The notes under the pieces were generated by a model. It saw only the letters and a list, made by a program, of their open reading frames with translations, ran no database searches and was not told the origin of the DNA. 57,108 nt of DNA, from NCBI GenBank assembly GCA_016288755.1, contig JAEELE010000026.1, positions 1-57,108 on the forward strand. Reading direction: 5' to 3'. The position numbers were made by a program, and so were the translations under genes. This document shows positions 22,278 to 30,866 of this stretch, piece after piece; position 1 is the stretch's first letter, and every line of letters starts with the position of its first letter. The stretch comes from Oscillospiraceae bacterium (GTDB taxonomy: Bacteria; Bacillota; Clostridia; Oscillospirales; Ruminococcaceae).

Positions 22278-23141
22278 TTAATGCAGTGCGGGCTTGCGGA
22301 ATTCCCAGCCCTGTGCACCGAGCAGCGAGTGCAGCATCCCGGAGATCTGCAGCGATTCGCTGACGCCGGTCTTGCACCAGATCACGAAATGCTCGCAGTT
22401 GTTCGTGAAGAAATTGTAGCTTGTCTCGCCCAGCCGCGACCTTGCCCGCGCGACGGTCTCCTCGGGCGTGTAGAGGTGATAGCCGTACTGCTGCTGCAGA
22501 TGGCGGGCGAGCTCCTCCGAGACGGTCTCGGTGTGCGGCACGGAGCCCTGATTGCCGATGCGCACCGGCGGCTGATAGGGGCGCGGGAAATCCAGTACGA
22601 AATATTCCGTATCCTGCCGCAGGAAGTTGCGCAGATTGGTCGCATGGACGGTCGCGTGCCCGATGGAGCGGCTCGCGGGGATCGCGTAATGCACGATACA
22701 GGTGTCGCTCAGATAGATGCCGTAATGCTCATAGGCGCCGTTTGCGCGCACCACGCCGATGATATCGCCGTACTGCGCCTGCACGGGGCTGACGGTCGGC
22801 TTGGCATCGGGCACGGCTGCACCGGGCTGACCGGGCAGGACCAGCCCGCCGGTATCGCGGAGTGCGGCTGCCTGTGCGGCGCGCCGGACCATTGACTGCT
22901 CGAGCTGCTCGAGGGTGCCGCGGTCGACGACGGTTCTGTGGCGGTCGATGATGCGGCAGGTGCCGTCGACGACATGGCGCTGCAAGGTGAATTCACCGGC
23001 GTAGTCGAGGTCCTCCCAGCAATATTCCTTGTCCAGGACGGAGAATGCGGTATCGGGGTTTTGCGAATGGCTGTCTGTGAGCGCGTCGAGGCGGTCTGCG
23101 AGCTTGCCCATGCCGCGGCTGACAGCATCCCAGAAATCCAT
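22278..23141 (-). CDS. LRAT-domain (NlpC/P60-like fold) protein
   Basis: A 287-residue soluble protein. The C-terminal half has the lecithin:retinol acyltransferase-like catalytic set: His139 in YEHYGIYLSD, His151 in IVHYAIP, and nucleophile Cys249 in NNCEHFVIWCKTG. The order His-His-Cys is the permuted papain-like arrangement. Bacterial members are thought to be thiol acyltransferases or peptidases, mostly uncharacterised. The N-terminal 110 residues contain helices and a Pro/Gly linker, with no signal peptide, so it is probably cytoplasmic. It has its own promoter. Confidence 0.85.
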   Translation of the reverse strand: MDFWDAVSRGMGKLADRLDALTDSHSQNPDTAFSVLDKEYCWEDLDYAGEFTLQRHVVDGTCRIIDRHRTVVDRGTLEQLEQSMVRRAAQAAALRDTGGLVLPGQPGAAVPDAKPTVSPVQAQYGDIIGVVRANGAYEHYGIYLSDTCIVHYAIPASRSIGHATVHATNLRNFLRQDTEYFVLDFPRPYQPPVRIGNQGSVPHTETVSEELARHLQQQYGYHLYTPEETVARARSRLGETSYNFFTNNCEHFVIWCKTGVSESLQISGMLHSLLGAQGWEFRKPALH

Positions 23142-23193
23142 AGTGATCCCTCCTTTTGTATTTGCGGAAAGCAGCGGTTGTCCTTCTCCCTAT

Positions 23194-23222
23194 ATCATAT
23201 CACAAAAATCGGAGAAATGCAA
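23194..23222 (-). promoter_or_regulatory. Promoter of the LRAT-like gene
   Basis: Minus strand TTGCAT, 17 bp, TATGAT. Confidence 0.8.
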
Positions 23223-23228
23223 CCTTTT

Positions 23229-23400
23229 GGCGGAGGGAGAAATGAGAAGTTAGAAATGAGAAGTTAGAAATGAGAAGTTAGAAATGATAAGTGAGAAGTG
23301 AGAAATGGTTCCGTTGCTGCGTCCTACCTCCTACCGTTCACGTCGGTGACGGAACAACTCCTCACTGCTCACTCCGAACTTGCCCTCCTCCCTCACTTGC
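23229..23400. repeat. Modular intergenic repeat element 8
   Basis: About eight purine heptamers (GAGAAGTTAGAAAT), GGTTCCGTTGC, CTCCTACC, then GTGACGGAACAACTCC and pyrimidine heptamers. It is a short form without the palindromic head. Confidence 0.8.
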
Positions 23401-23403
23401 CGC

Positions 23404-23432
23404 TTGCGTTTTTGGGCGGAATGTGGTATACT
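23404..23432 (+). promoter_or_regulatory. Promoter of the Thr-rich lipoprotein gene
   Basis: TTGCGT, 17 bp, TATACT with extended TGTGG. Confidence 0.82.
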
Positions 23433-23467
23433 GATTGCGGAACCACAGAAAAAGGGAGGAAGCGGAT

Positions 23468-24313
23468 ATGAAACGCATCACACTCTGCCTGCTGACAGCG
23501 GCACTTCTCGGGCTCTCTGCCTGCGGCGAAGCGGCAAGCTCTGCCGGCGGCATCGAAAGCATCACTGCGGAGACCACGACTGTCACCGAGACCACTACGA
23601 CCGCGGCGCAGACCACCACCGCCGCCGCCGAGACGACCACGACCGCCGCCGAAACGACCACGACCCTCACCGAGACGACCACGACCGTCACCGAGGCGAC
23701 GACGACCGCGGCAGACACCGGCGACAACGGCATGCACGGCGAGCGCTTCGACGAGAACAATATCATTGCGCCGGGGCTCTGGACCGGTACGCGCTGGTCG
23801 GGCGAGGGCGACGGGCTGCGCCGCTTTGACACCTATTACGAGATTCACGCGGACGGCACCGGCATCATGCTCCATCAGGAGAACGGGCTGACAGAGACCT
23901 TCCGCTTCACATTCAAGGACGGCGTGCTCGGGTTTATCCCGGACAGCGGCGCTTCGATCTACACCGCCGATGCCGAGCTCTATGCCGCCGACGGCATCAC
24001 CGTCAGCTACAAATATCAGTACGGCGGCGCCACGGAGGACTGGCAGTACAAGGGCGATACGAAAATCAGCGCGCTGAAGCTCTTTTCCAACGCGCGCCTG
24101 TGCGAAATGGCAAAGCTGTATTACAACACGCGGGCACTGGCGGCGGGCGAGCCGGTCAGCGAATATGCCGAGGCGGTGATCGACGACAGCGACATGATCG
24201 AGGTCGTGCTCTATGAGCAGTCCGCGAAGGATCAGCCGCTGCAGACCTACACCGTGGACCGCACGACCGCGCAGGGGCATGACTGGGACTTCGAGCCGGT
24301 CGACCTGAACTGA
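23468..24313 (+). CDS. Lipoprotein with Thr-rich linker and unknown domain
   Basis: 280 residues starting at ATG 23468 (AGGAAGCGGAT upstream). The signal peptide ends in the lipobox LSAC, so the protein should be lipid-anchored outside the cell. Residues about 33-83 are a low-complexity linker of repeated ETTTT/AAETTTT units encoded by near-repeating DNA. The remaining 190 residues are globular, beta-rich by pattern (YYEIHADGTGIML, FRFTFKDGVLGF), with no recognised family. The linker type is typical of Ruminococcus surface proteins. Confidence 0.85.
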   Translation: MKRITLCLLTAALLGLSACGEAASSAGGIESITAETTTVTETTTTAAQTTTAAAETTTTAAETTTTLTETTTTVTEATTTAADTGDNGMHGERFDENNIIAPGLWTGTRWSGEGDGLRRFDTYYEIHADGTGIMLHQENGLTETFRFTFKDGVLGFIPDSGASIYTADAELYAADGITVSYKYQYGGATEDWQYKGDTKISALKLFSNARLCEMAKLYYNTRALAAGEPVSEYAEAVIDDSDMIEVVLYEQSAKDQPLQTYTVDRTTAQGHDWDFEPVDLN

Positions 24314-24429
24314 ATCAGCCGGCAAGGCAAAAAAGTTTCCCGCCCCGCTTCGTTAACAAGAAACTCCGTTTATGCCAGAATGGGCACAGAGACAGCAGGT
24401 CTCTGAAATCAAAAGCGGAGGATATTGAT

Positions 24430-24900
24430 ATGGAGCACAAGAAGATCTACAACGGATTTCTGGCGTATCTCTACACGGACGGACTCACGGTTATGGTTGT
24501 CTTCGGGCTTCTGGCGATCGTAATACTGTTTCTGCCGGCGGACCTTCTCGGGTCGAGGGGTGAGACCGTCACATTCGGCACGCGTCTGGCGTACAGCGGC
24601 TGCGCTCTGCTCATTGCCGCGTTCGGCTGGCTGATCTCACGCCCTGCCGCGAGCCGCATCAAGAAGTATTCCACCCCCGAAACGGTCGGTCAGCACAAGC
24701 GTGAGTGCTATTTTACCGGTTGGAAGATCGCATGGAAGGTCACGTTCTTTGCGATCGCGCTGTTCCTGCCGGGTCTGATCAAATGGTCGATCGGCTACCC
24801 GGTCACCGGCGTGGACAAGGACGGCAATGAGGTCTGGCTCAAGCCGCTCGGCGACGGCGTCTACGAGGACCCGCACGGCGACCGCTACACACTGAACTGA
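24430..24900 (+). CDS. Small membrane protein of unknown function
   Basis: A 156-residue protein with three likely membrane segments (about residues 19-36, 52-70, 99-116) and a short hydrophilic C-terminus (VDKDGNEVWLKPLGDGVYED). ATG 24430 is preceded by AAAGCGGAGGATATTG. A weak promoter, TTAACA 17 bp CAGAAT (24353-24381), may drive it. No family recognised. Confidence 0.75.
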   Translation: MEHKKIYNGFLAYLYTDGLTVMVVFGLLAIVILFLPADLLGSRGETVTFGTRLAYSGCALLIAAFGWLISRPAASRIKKYSTPETVGQHKRECYFTGWKIAWKVTFFAIALFLPGLIKWSIGYPVTGVDKDGNEVWLKPLGDGVYEDPHGDRYTLN

Positions 24901-24910
24901 ACAAATGCTT

Positions 24911-24946
24911 CGCCCCGATGCATCACTGCACCGGGGCGTTCTGTTT
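24911..24946. terminator. Bidirectional terminator
   Basis: CGCCCCG pairs with CGGGGCG with T-rich ends. It lies between the convergent small membrane protein gene and the cellulase gene. Confidence 0.7.
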
Positions 24947-26204
24947 ATTCTGCGTATTTCATGAGTGCCTGCACGATATCGGGATAGAGGAAGGTGTTGT
25001 CGCGGCGGGCGAGCAGACCGAAATTCTCGCCGGAGCCCGTGAATGCGTTGTTGTCCCACCAGACGCAGGTGATGCCGCGTGCACGCGCACAGGCGACATA
25101 ATATGCGGCGAAATTCACTCTGTCCTGCAGATTGTCCTTGTTGCGGGCGCCGAATTCGCCGATGACGACCGGGATGCCCTTCGCCACAAATTTGCCGTAG
25201 AGATTGTCCATGAAATTGTTGATCTCCTGCTTGGGCGACGAGGAATCCAGCGGGAAATCCTTCGTGCCCGCGGCGTTCAGCGCGAAATTGTAGGGCGTGT
25301 AGGCATGCACCGAGACGATGATATGCCCCGCCGCATCGGTCGGTACGACAAAGCCGTCGTAGATTGCGCCGTCGGGAGAAGCCGCATAGCCCGGGCACAT
25401 CAGCCAGCGGGTCGCGTTGCCGCCGCCGACGCCGCGCACCGTGTCGACAAAGATCTGATTGAGCTGGTTGATGATGTTGGCGCTGTCGACGCATTCTGCC
25501 TTGTTCTTGTCAAGCCACCATTCGACGGTGGTGCCCATCAGGCGCGGCTCGTTCAGCGATTCGAGGATCAGGTGCTCGTCATATTCCTTGAAGGTCTCGG
25601 CGATCTGCGTCCAGACGGCGGTCAGAAACGCCTTCGAGCGCTCGAAATTCGCCGTGTCGGGATAGTAGCCCTTGTCGTCGATATCGTGATGCGTGTTGAG
25701 GATGACGTAGAGGTCACAGGCGCGGCACCAGTCGACGACCTCCTTGACGCGCGCCATCCACTTCTCGGAGATTTTGTTGTTCTCGTCGACGTGATTGTGC
25801 CACGAGACCGGAATGCGGATGGTGTTGAAGCCTGCCGCCTTGATCGCGGCGATGTTGTCGGTCGTGGTGATCCAGCCGCACCAAGCCTTCTCGTAGTCGA
25901 GCTCACTTGCCTCGGAGAGGTTTGCGTTGGAGGCATCGAACGTGTTGCCGAGATTCCAGCCGATCTTGAGATTTTTGACAAAGGTCATCGCTTCGCCCTC
26001 CGGAATGGCATATTTGTCAAGGTCCAGTGTCGGAACCATCGTGCTGGCAGCACCGAGCACATTCTCAGGAATGGCGATGCTGACCTCCTCCTTCGGTGCC
26101 GCGGAGGATTCGGCGGTGCTGCCGGAGCCGCCGTTCGTGCAGCCCGCACAGAGCAGCAGTGTGCCGGCTGCGAGCAGTGCGCCGAGCCGTTTCAGAATGT
26201 TCAT
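24945..26204 (-). CDS. GH5 endoglucanase (cellulase) lipoprotein
   Basis: A 419-residue glycoside hydrolase of family 5 for beta-1,4-glucan hydrolysis. The signal peptide ends in CAGC (Cys22), so it is a cell-surface lipoprotein. A short Ser/Ala linker leads to the catalytic domain with IGWNLGNTFD, NTIRIPVSWHNH, the acid/base Glu219 (LESLNEP), VHAYTPYNF, the nucleophile Glu350 (VVIGEFGARN) and WWDNNAF. No carbohydrate-binding module or dockerin is attached. It has its own promoter (26258-26286) and no glycan gene cluster around it. Confidence 0.95.
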   Translation of the reverse strand: MNILKRLGALLAAGTLLLCAGCTNGGSGSTAESSAAPKEEVSIAIPENVLGAASTMVPTLDLDKYAIPEGEAMTFVKNLKIGWNLGNTFDASNANLSEASELDYEKAWCGWITTTDNIAAIKAAGFNTIRIPVSWHNHVDENNKISEKWMARVKEVVDWCRACDLYVILNTHHDIDDKGYYPDTANFERSKAFLTAVWTQIAETFKEYDEHLILESLNEPRLMGTTVEWWLDKNKAECVDSANIINQLNQIFVDTVRGVGGGNATRWLMCPGYAASPDGAIYDGFVVPTDAAGHIIVSVHAYTPYNFALNAAGTKDFPLDSSSPKQEINNFMDNLYGKFVAKGIPVVIGEFGARNKDNLQDRVNFAAYYVACARARGITCVWWDNNAFTGSGENFGLLARRDNTFLYPDIVQALMKYAE

Positions 26205-26257
26205 GCAGGTTTCCCTCTTTCCAAATGGTATTTGCGCATACCCGAATACGCAGATTC

Positions 26258-26286
26258 AGTATACCATCTGCGGCGGAAAATGTCAA
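26258..26286 (-). promoter_or_regulatory. Promoter of the cellulase gene
   Basis: Minus strand TTGACA, 17 bp, TATACT (ATGGTATACT). Confidence 0.87.
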
Positions 26287-26310
26287 TGAATAAACTGTGA
26301 ACGTGCGCGG

Positions 26311-26520
26311 TCAGCCGAAATAGAAGAGCTCCTCGAATTTCTTGTCGAGCGCGATGCAGAGGATCAGCGCGAGCTTGGCGGTCGGCTGAAACTGCCCGGT
26401 CTCGAGCGAGCTGATGGTATTGCGCGAGACACCGACGAGCTTTGCGAGCTCCGCCTGCGAGAGCCCCTGTTCGGTGCGGACCTCCCTGAGCCGGTTTTTC
26501 AGAACAAGCGAATCATCCAT
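26311..26520 (-). CDS. XRE-family helix-turn-helix repressor
   Basis: A 69-residue Cro/cI-type regulator (NRLREVRTEQGLSQAELAKLVGVSRNTISSLE is the HTH). The start MDDSLV at 26520 shares a base with the stop codon of the upstream DUF6442-like gene (TGATG), so the two are cotranslated. Three palindromes TGCCAAGT-N-ACTTGGCA in the shared promoter are likely its binding sites, giving autoregulation. Such short repressor plus membrane protein pairs are common in Firmicutes, but the signal is unknown. Confidence 0.9.
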   Translation of the reverse strand: MDDSLVLKNRLREVRTEQGLSQAELAKLVGVSRNTISSLETGQFQPTAKLALILCIALDKKFEELFYFG

Positions 26521-26870
26521 CAGAACGGCTCCCTGACGAGACCCCAGAACAGCCGGAATACGGCAAATGCGGTCATGATGCTCATGAAAATGCCGAATGC
26601 GAGCCAATTTGTGTGCCCCGGTGTCAGCCCGCGCCGCTTTGCGAACACGAACTTTGAAATGCCCTGTGCTGCGGAATAGCCGAAGAACATGACCCAGAAG
26701 ATCTGGTAGGTCTCATTGAAAACGACTGTGGTGATCAGGTTGATGACTGCGCCGATGAACAGTGCGGCGGCGCCTGCGACACCGCGGGAGCGGCTCATGA
26801 CCTCGAGCTCGACGAGGTCGGCGCCCTTGTTTTCGTCACGGCTTTTTGCAAGGATCTCTTCTTTGTTCAT
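26520..26870 (-). CDS. DUF6442-like small membrane protein
   Basis: 116 residues; N-terminal MNKEEILAKSRDENKG and then three or four membrane segments. The N-terminal motif and its pairing with a small XRE regulator match the DUF6442 type. The start at ATG 26870 has AGGTATCATC upstream; an open frame extends further but crosses the promoter and operators. Probably a sensor or stress-related membrane protein controlled by the partner repressor (inference). Confidence 0.8.
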   Translation of the reverse strand: MNKEEILAKSRDENKGADLVELEVMSRSRGVAGAAALFIGAVINLITTVVFNETYQIFWVMFFGYSAAQGISKFVFAKRRGLTPGHTNWLAFGIFMSIMTAFAVFRLFWGLVREPF

Positions 26871-26890
26871 GATGATACCTCCGTTTCTTA

Positions 26891-26975
26891 TGCCAAGTTG
26901 ACTTGGCATCTCTGTTATTTGCATTATAGCACTGCCAAGTGAACTTGTCAAGCACTTTGCCAAGTTTTCTTGGCA
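26891..26975 (-). promoter_or_regulatory. Autoregulated promoter with three palindromic operators
   Basis: Promoter on the minus strand: TTGACA (26946-26951), 17 bp, TATAAT (26923-26928). Operators: TGCCAAGTTGACTTGGCA (26891-26908), TGCCAAGTGAACTTGTCA (26933-26950, covering the spacer and -35), and TGCCAAGTTTTCTTGGCA (26958-26975). The centres are 42 and 25 bases apart. Binding at the middle site would block polymerase. Confidence 0.85.
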
Positions 26976-27094
26976 ATTCGTATAGATGAACAAAGCGCCG
27001 GTCGAATCCATCGGTGCTGATTGTGTATGATGCCGGTTTTCAGTCCCCGCGTCGAGTCGAACGAACGTTTATGGACAAGAAACAGAAATCCCCG

Positions 27095-27136
27095 CAATCA
27101 TTTCTCACTTCAGACTTCTCATTTCTCATTCTCCGT
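27095..27136. repeat. Modular intergenic repeat element 9 (short)
   Basis: Pyrimidine heptamers only (CATTTCTCACTTC, CTTCTCATTTCTCATTCTC), just before the alaS promoter. Confidence 0.65.
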
Positions 27137-27141
27137 TTCCA

Positions 27142-27170
27142 TTGACAAAAACGAAATTTTGCAGTATACT
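27142..27170 (+). promoter_or_regulatory. Promoter of alaS
   Basis: TTGACA, 17 bp, TATACT. The leader to the ATG is only about 60 bases, too short for a T-box. Confidence 0.85.
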
Positions 27171-27237
27171 ATACAATGTATGGTTATGCGCTCTGCATGA
27201 CCGCATCTCAGCCAAAATGAAAGGAAATCCGATCAAT

Positions 27238-29895
27238 ATGGAATGGACAGGCTTAAATCAGCTCCGTGAACAGTATCTCTCCTTCTTCGAGAGCAAAAAT
27301 CACACCCGCATGGACAGCGCTTCGCTCGTGCCGCAGGGCGACAAATCCCTGCTGCTCATCAATTCCGGCATGGCGCCGCTCAAAAAGTATTTCCTCGGGC
27401 AGGCAGTCCCGCCCAATGTCCGCGTCACCACCTGCCAGAAGTGCATCCGTACCCCCGATATCGAGCGCGTCGGCAAGACCGCCCGCCACGGCACCTTCTT
27501 CGAGATGCTCGGCAACTTCTCCTTCGGCGACTACTTCAAGCACGAGGCGATCGCATGGGCCTGGGAATTCCTCACCCAAAAGCTCGCCATCCCGGCGGAA
27601 AAGCTCTGGATCACCGTCTTCGAGAGCGATGACGAGGCTGCCGAGATCTGGGAAAAGGAGATCGGTGTCCCCGCTGACCGCATCGTGCGCCTCGGCAAAG
27701 CCGACAACTTCTGGGAGCACGGTTCCGGTCCGTGCGGTCCCTGCTCCGAGATCCACTTCGACCGCGGCGAGGCTTACGGTCCCTTTGAGAGCTTCGAGCA
27801 GGCGGGCGACTGCGACCGCATCATCGAGATCTGGAATCTCGTGTTCTCGCAGTTTGACAGCGACGGCAAGGGCAATTACGCCGAAATGGCACACAAGAAC
27901 ATCGACACCGGCATGGGGCTCGAGCGTCTCGCCTGCGTGATGCAGGGCGTCGACAACCTCTTTGAGGTCGATACCGTGCAGAATATCATGAAGCATATCA
28001 GCGAGATCGCCGGCGTCACCTATAAGCAGGACGAGAAAAAGGATATCTCCCTCCGCGTCATCACCGACCACATCCGCTCGACCGTCTTCATGGTCGGCGA
28101 CGGCATCACCCCGGCAAACGAGGGCAGAGGCTATGTCTTAAAGCGCCTGCTGCGCAGAGCTGCCCGTCACGGCAGACTGCTCGGCATCAACGAGCCGTTC
28201 CTCTACAAGGTCGCAGAGACCGTTATCCGTGAGAGCGGCGACGCTTATCCCGAGCTGCGCGACAAGCAGGACCTCATCATCAAGATCATCCGCTTTGAGG
28301 AGGAGAGCTTCGCCCGCACGATCGACCGCGGCACCGAGATGCTGACCTCCGTCATCGCGAGCCTGCGCGAGAGCGGCAGAACCGAGATCGCGGGCAAGGA
28401 TGTGTTCACGCTCAGCGACACCTACGGCTTCCCGCTCGACCTGACTGCGGAAATGGCGGCAGAGCAGGGCATGACCCTCGACGAGGAGGGCTTCTACGCA
28501 CTGATGGAGGAGCAGAAGCAGCGTGCAAGAGCCGACCGTGCCTCCAAGGTCAAGACCTCGTGGGGCGGCGACGCAGCTGTGCCGAAGGGTCTCGCAAAGA
28601 CCGTCTTCACCGGCTACGGCAAAACGACCGACAACGCGAAAATCCTCGCGATCATCGCGGACGGCAAGGCGGTCGACACGCTCGAGGCGGGCACCGATGC
28701 CGTGCTGATCCTCGACACGACGCCCTTCTATGCGGAGAGCGGCGGTCAGGTCGGCGACACCGGCGAGATCAATATTTACGCAGAGGGCGAGGCTGAGGTC
28801 ACCTTCGGCGTCTCCGATACGCAGAAGGGCGGCGACGGGCAGTATCTGCACATCGGCGCGCTCGAGGAGGGCACGCTCCATGTCGGCGACAGCGTCACAG
28901 CCGTGGTCGATGCCGAGCGCCGTGCCGCGATCATGCGCAACCACACCGCGGCGCATCTGCTGCAGGCTGCACTGCGCAGGGTTCTCGGCGACCATGTGCA
29001 CCAGTCCGGTCAGCTCGTCAATGCGGAGCACTGCCGCTTTGACTATTCGCACTTCTCCGCGACCGAAAAGGACGAGCTCAGCCGCGTCGAAAAGCTCATC
29101 AACGAGGAGATCCTCAAGGCACTGCCGGTCACGACCGAGGAAATGCCGATCGAGGAGGCAAAGAAGCTCGGCGCGATGGCGCTCTTCGGCGAGAAATACG
29201 GCGATGTCGTGCGCGTGGTCACGGCGGGCGACAGCTCGGTCGAATTCTGCGGCGGCACGCATGTCTCCAACACCGCACAGATCGGTCTGTGCAGGATCGT
29301 CTCCGAGAGCTCGGTCGCGGCAGGCGTCCGCAGGATCGAGCTGGTGACCGGCGCCAATGTGCTCAGGCTCATGGCGCAGAACGACGCGCTCCTCAGCGAT
29401 GCGGCACATGCGCTCAAGCTCGCCAATCCGGCAGAGCTGCCTGAGAAATGCGCGGCGATCAGCACGGAGCTGCGCGAGGCACAGCGCGAGATCGACCGTC
29501 TCAATCAGAAGATCGCCAACAGCATGCTCAGCGGCATTTTCGAGAATCCGGACGTTATCGAGGGCATCAAGGTGGTTTATCTGACGCTCAGCGATGTCAA
29601 GCCGGATGTGCTGCGCCGCATCGGTGACCAGATCCGGGATCAGGAGAAGGATTTCATCGCCGTGCTCACAGCCGTCAACAATGACGGCGGCAACTTCTAC
29701 TGCGTCTGCTCGAAGAGTGCGATCGAAAAGGGCGCACATGCCGGGAAGATCGTCCAGCGCGTCGCGGCAGTGACCGGCGGAAAGGGCGGCGGCAGACCTG
29801 ACACCGCAATGGGCGGCATCGGGAAAAAATACATGGTGGACGAAGCGCTTGAATCGCTCAACGGCATCGTTCAGACCATGCTGACACAGGCGTAA
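27238..29895 (+). CDS. alaS: Alanyl-tRNA synthetase
   Basis: Charges tRNA-Ala and edits Ser/Gly mischarging. The 885-residue protein is full length. It has the class II catalytic core (residues ~1-245, with HTRMDSASLVPQGDKSLLLINSGM and GNFSFGDYFK) and a tRNA-recognition region. The editing domain has zinc-site HTAAH (about 569-573) and CGGTHVSN (about 670), and the C-Ala/DHHA1 domain ends with GKGGGRPDTAMGGIG. The start MEWTGLNQL at ATG 27238 follows AAAGGAAATC; an upstream in-frame extension overlaps the promoter. It is followed at 18 bases by a GNAT gene. Confidence 0.98.
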   Translation: MEWTGLNQLREQYLSFFESKNHTRMDSASLVPQGDKSLLLINSGMAPLKKYFLGQAVPPNVRVTTCQKCIRTPDIERVGKTARHGTFFEMLGNFSFGDYFKHEAIAWAWEFLTQKLAIPAEKLWITVFESDDEAAEIWEKEIGVPADRIVRLGKADNFWEHGSGPCGPCSEIHFDRGEAYGPFESFEQAGDCDRIIEIWNLVFSQFDSDGKGNYAEMAHKNIDTGMGLERLACVMQGVDNLFEVDTVQNIMKHISEIAGVTYKQDEKKDISLRVITDHIRSTVFMVGDGITPANEGRGYVLKRLLRRAARHGRLLGINEPFLYKVAETVIRESGDAYPELRDKQDLIIKIIRFEEESFARTIDRGTEMLTSVIASLRESGRTEIAGKDVFTLSDTYGFPLDLTAEMAAEQGMTLDEEGFYALMEEQKQRARADRASKVKTSWGGDAAVPKGLAKTVFTGYGKTTDNAKILAIIADGKAVDTLEAGTDAVLILDTTPFYAESGGQVGDTGEINIYAEGEAEVTFGVSDTQKGGDGQYLHIGALEEGTLHVGDSVTAVVDAERRAAIMRNHTAAHLLQAALRRVLGDHVHQSGQLVNAEHCRFDYSHFSATEKDELSRVEKLINEEILKALPVTTEEMPIEEAKKLGAMALFGEKYGDVVRVVTAGDSSVEFCGGTHVSNTAQIGLCRIVSESSVAAGVRRIELVTGANVLRLMAQNDALLSDAAHALKLANPAELPEKCAAISTELREAQREIDRLNQKIANSMLSGIFENPDVIEGIKVVYLTLSDVKPDVLRRIGDQIRDQEKDFIAVLTAVNNDGGNFYCVCSKSAIEKGAHAGKIVQRVAAVTGGKGGGRPDTAMGGIGKKYMVDEALESLNGIVQTMLTQA

Positions 29896-29913
29896 CGAAG
29901 GAGGCGGCACGGT

Positions 29914-30366
29914 ATGCGCGTCACGATTCGTGCCGCACATCCGCAGGACGCGAAGGCGATCTCCGGGCTCATCCGCGATACGCTCGGACTGCCGGTCTCG
30001 GCCTCGGAAACGGCACATGTGCTGGCAAGACTCTGCCTCAGCCCCCGCAGCCGCGTCTTCTGCGCGGTGGTCGACGATCTGACGGTCGGGTTCCTGCATG
30101 TCAGCGATTACGATACGATTTTAATGCGCGAGCCGCTCAAGGTCGTCACGGCAATGGCGGTTTCGCGCTCCTACCGCCGCGTCGGCATCGGCACGGCACT
30201 GCTGCGGCGCGCCGAGCGCTGGGCGACCGAATCCGGGGCAGTCGGCGTGCTGCTCCATGCGGGCTTCGGCAAGGAGACAGAGGCGTTCTTCACTGCCTGC
30301 GGCTATTCCGCCGAGCTCCCCGGACCGCAGTTCCGGAAAACGCTCGCTGGGGCACCGAAGGAATAG
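29914..30366 (+). CDS. GNAT acetyltransferase
   Basis: A 150-residue single GNAT domain (MRVTIRAAHPQDAKAI; acetyl-CoA loop AVSRSYRRVGIGTALL; FFTACGYS). It starts 18 bases after alaS behind GGAGGCGGC and is very likely cotranscribed with it. The spacing after alaS does not by itself indicate substrate. Confidence 0.9.
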   Translation: MRVTIRAAHPQDAKAISGLIRDTLGLPVSASETAHVLARLCLSPRSRVFCAVVDDLTVGFLHVSDYDTILMREPLKVVTAMAVSRSYRRVGIGTALLRRAERWATESGAVGVLLHAGFGKETEAFFTACGYSAELPGPQFRKTLAGAPKE

Positions 30367-30385
30367 CGGAACGGGATTCCGGCAG

Positions 30386-30490
30386 GAGTTCAAGTTAGGA
30401 GTTAGGAGTTAGAAATTAGAAGTCAGAAGCTGTTCCGTTACTGCTTGACTTCCTACCTGCTCCCTCCTGCCTCCTGCCTTCAATTCCGCA
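30386..30490. repeat. Modular intergenic repeat element 10
   Basis: Purine heptamers (GTTAGGAGTTAGGAGTTAG), AGCTGTTCCGTTACTG, then pyrimidine heptamers (CTCCTGC), ending with CAATTCCGCATTCATC. The compact form has both arms and no palindromic head. Confidence 0.8.
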
Positions 30491-30515
30491 TTCATCATAT
30501 CAGGGAGGTTTTATC

Positions 30516-30866
30516 ATGGAAAACTGCTTATTCTGCAGGATCATTGCCGGGGAGATCCCGAGCACCAAGGTCTACGAGGACGAATTCGTCTATGCGTTCA
30601 AGGATATCAACCCGATCGCGCCGGTGCATATCCTCTTTATCCCGAAGCAGCATATTTCGGGCGCCTCTGCCGTCACGGCGGAGAATGCGGACGCCGTCGG
30701 CAAAATCTTCACCGCGATCGCGAAGGTCGCCGCGGAGCTCGGGCTCGAAAAGGGCTTCCGCGTCGTGACCAACTGCGGTGAGGACGCCGGACAGACCGTG
30801 CCGCATCTGCACTTTCACCTGCTCGCCGGCAAGCCGATGGGCTGGTCGGTTGACAGCGGCGTGTGA
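30516..30866 (+). CDS. HIT-family (HinT-like) nucleotide hydrolase
   Basis: 116 residues; typical HinT with CLFCRIIAGEIPSTKVYED at the start, zinc-type Cys4/Cys7, FKDINPIAPVHILFIPK, and the catalytic HLHFHLLAGKPMGW. It hydrolyses AMP conjugates such as AMP-lysine or AMP-NH2. ATG 30516 follows AGGGAGGTTTTATC. Its stop overlaps comEC by four bases (GTGA). Confidence 0.96.
   Translation: MENCLFCRIIAGEIPSTKVYEDEFVYAFKDINPIAPVHILFIPKQHISGASAVTAENADAVGKIFTAIAKVAAELGLEKGFRVVTNCGEDAGQTVPHLHFHLLAGKPMGWSVDSGV

Noticed and set aside
27171..27237. T-box riboswitch before alaS
   Set aside because: The leader is about 60 bases, with no T-box sequence or antiterminator.
28138..30099. A 653-codon open frame on the minus strand across alaS
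   Set aside because: Antisense to a canonical alanyl-tRNA synthetase; no domain motif, no ribosome site, compositional shadow.
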